This document shows, piece by piece, positions 62,019 to 64,000 of a stretch of DNA of 64,000 nucleotides. The DNA is from Trichoplax adhaerens (taxonomy: Eukaryota > Placozoa > Uniplacotomia > Trichoplacea > Trichoplacidae). Numbering within the stretch: position 1 is the stretch's first letter; each line of letters starts with the position of its first letter. The stretch is from the NCBI RefSeq assembly GCF_000150275.1, contig NW_002060948.1, forward strand, positions 2,472,180 through 2,536,179, in the 5' to 3' direction. The notes under the pieces are model-generated. The model had not been told where the DNA came from and searched no databases. It worked only from the letters and a program-made list of their open reading frames with translations. A program made the translations under genes and the position numbers.

Positions 62019-64000
62019 CTTTATCAATTAATACTCAATAAGTCGGAGGATATTAGCTAAAATTGGTTATTAGTCAATTAATTTTCTTAAATTACCTAAA
62101 TGAAGATACGTGAAAGAGTCGATAGATGATAATTTCAGCTAGAAAAATGATTTATAGTCATAGCCAATCTAGACATGCAAGTTGTTCATCAGATTTGATT
62201 CGGCAAGATAAATTGTTTAATAACTCCTCAAGGGTAATACTGTAATCGACGTAAAACGATGTTGGCTTTGATTTTGGTTGAATATAGGAGTACCTTGAAT
62301 GATCCACGCAATGAAGAATAGATAGAGTTTAATCTTACTTAATTAATTAATTGCAGCTATGACCAATAACAACCAGTTTGTAAGATAGTATCCAGTCCAG
62401 ATCTTAATCTCGATCCAAAAATGTTTTTTTAATATGGTTGCTGTTTTTTTAGTGCAGTTGACCTAAACTCTTTTCGACTTGTATTTCTGATCAGAGCATA
62501 AAATGACTTTTTGATCTTGATGTGAACTATCCTTACCACGTAACAATTTACATGAACATATATATATATATATAGATAACTGTATTTATATATACCTATA
62601 TATGTATATATATAGCGTACTATGGGACTAAAACTGCAATGAAATGATGATAAAATATGAATATTGAGAATAATCAAGCAGGTAATGGTGATTTAAAATT
62701 ATTCTAAAAAACCATGGAGTAAACTATTTTCAGTCTTAATTTTTATCCTGCCTTTGTCACTTTATAACTTTGATGATGAGCATACCTGATAATTGCGATA
62801 CATTGATATAAGTAATAGAACCTAAACTGCAATAAACGACGGGAAAAGTGATAAATATTCAATCTTGATAATTATTTTTTTAAATAAGAAGAATAAATTA
62901 ACCTAGTAATAGTAGCTTAAGGTTCTCAATGCCTAATATCCAAACAAGTTGAAAAAATGATACAATTGAATATAACATCAAAGAGAGAATTTCCTTTTTT
63001 AGATTGGTTAAATTTGTTAATGCAATATTAAACTGGGTAAATTCACAGATTAAGAAACGACGAATACTGCTGGCAGTGGCATAGATAGATAAAATCGTCC
63101 AATAATTACCAACTTACAATAATAATTTAATCGTACTTGAATATCTCCGTATAAATCTGTAATTGTTCTCAACATAAATTGAGCATAGCTCAAAATGACA
63201 AAGTCGAGAGTAATAAAAAAAGTGAATTCGAATGAGTCAAGTATTAATTAAGAACTATAAATATAAATTGATAAAGCTGTTAATAAGAAATGCTAAAGGC
63301 GATTGATGATGGTGGAGATAATTTCATGTAATTTAAACTAGGTCGAAATTTATCATTCTTTCAACAAAACCAGAAATTATGAGATAGTATTAAAATTTAG
63401 TATGATAATAAGATTTAAAAATAAGGAGAAATAGATAAGACAAGGCTTAACAAATAGACAGGCTGGGTACCTACTAGATTTAAGCCTAATTCTAGCAATT
63501 CTATCTAATAATTCAACTCGTTTCAGTTTTACAAAATCCTTGAATAGATCGCTTTTAAAACATAGAATACTTCAATTCCAAGCTAATTTAACCTTGATCG
63601 AAGCAATACCTTTCGATCTTGAAATGATAAAGAGGAGAGCTAAGAAAGCAATACTTCACACTATACCATTGACAACATTATATAAAATCAAGGTCAATCA
63701 ATAATCAAAGGCTTTAATATAAATAGCAATGGGCCAAGTAGTTCCGTTCAAACTATCCTTATTAGAATAAAAAAAGACAACGTTGATAAATATACGAGCC
63801 TAGGTATTGTCGATATTAAAATAGAAAAGGCGAATGTGATCAGATGGTAGAATTTATACGCCGCAATTTAATTAACTCTCAAACTGTCTCCCACTTTCCT
63901 GTTTTGTTTTTGGATCGATCTCCATCCATTAACTGCATAGTACACAAATGGACACGTATGTACATAATCATGGATAAAATGATAATAACTAGCAAATAGT
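62019..64000. other. Upstream of the GPCR, no gene supported
   Basis: About 2 kb of AT-rich sequence at the right edge. It should hold the GPCR promoter and 5' UTR. A TA-rich tract at about 62553-62612 is the only repeat. No recognised exon on either strand. Confidence 0.5.
62553..62612. repeat. TA dinucleotide-rich tract
   Basis: Interrupted TATATA runs over about 60 bp, ending TATATATATAGCG. A simple low-complexity repeat. A minus-strand open frame across it reads as Tyr/Ile repeats and is not a gene. Confidence 0.8.

Overview
The window looks like nuclear DNA of an early-branching animal, most likely a placozoan (Trichoplax-like). This is inferred from strong AT richness, compact multi-exon genes with GT-AG introns, animal-specific families such as calsyntenin and class A GPCRs, and recurrent TGTAC/GTACA palindromic repeats. 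The species was not checked by any search. Seven protein-coding genes can be supported. Exons were joined by hand using splice signals, reading phase and family similarity. At the joins I assigned, the phases agree, so no frameshift or decay is seen in these genes.

Layout. 1-5.3 kb: no convincing gene, but arrays of self-complementary TGTACAGTAC-type repeats. 5.4-8.7 kb (-): calsyntenin, lacking only its extreme 5' end. 8.7-16.1 kb: no confident gene, with a 165-bp tandem duplication. 16.1-24.1 kb (+): a P5B ATPase of the ATP13A2/3 type in about 32 exons. 24.1-29.4 kb: noncoding as far as can be seen, with a diverged local duplication. 29.4-30.15 kb (-): a small secreted cysteine-rich protein whose cysteine pattern suggests an IL-17-like cystine-knot ligand. 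30.2-43.4 kb: a gene-poor stretch of 13 kb, with palindromic repeats and a diverged duplication near its right end. 43.4-45.7 kb (+): SLC33A1, the ER acetyl-CoA transporter. 46.5-48.6 kb (-): ZMYND12, diverging across about 390 bp from an intronless PLCXD-type phospholipase-like gene at 49.0-50.7 kb (+). 53.4-62.0 kb (-): one class A GPCR spread over three exons with two introns of about 3.5 kb each. 62-64 kb: nothing supported.

The genes do not form an operon or a single pathway. Common themes are membrane and secretory biology (calsyntenin, P5B ATPase, acetyl-CoA transporter, GPCR, secreted ligand) and one gene usually linked to cilia (ZMYND12). The most interesting items are the IL-17-like ligand candidate, the short calsyntenin tail in a presumably synapse-free animal, and the palindromic repeat family beside local duplications.
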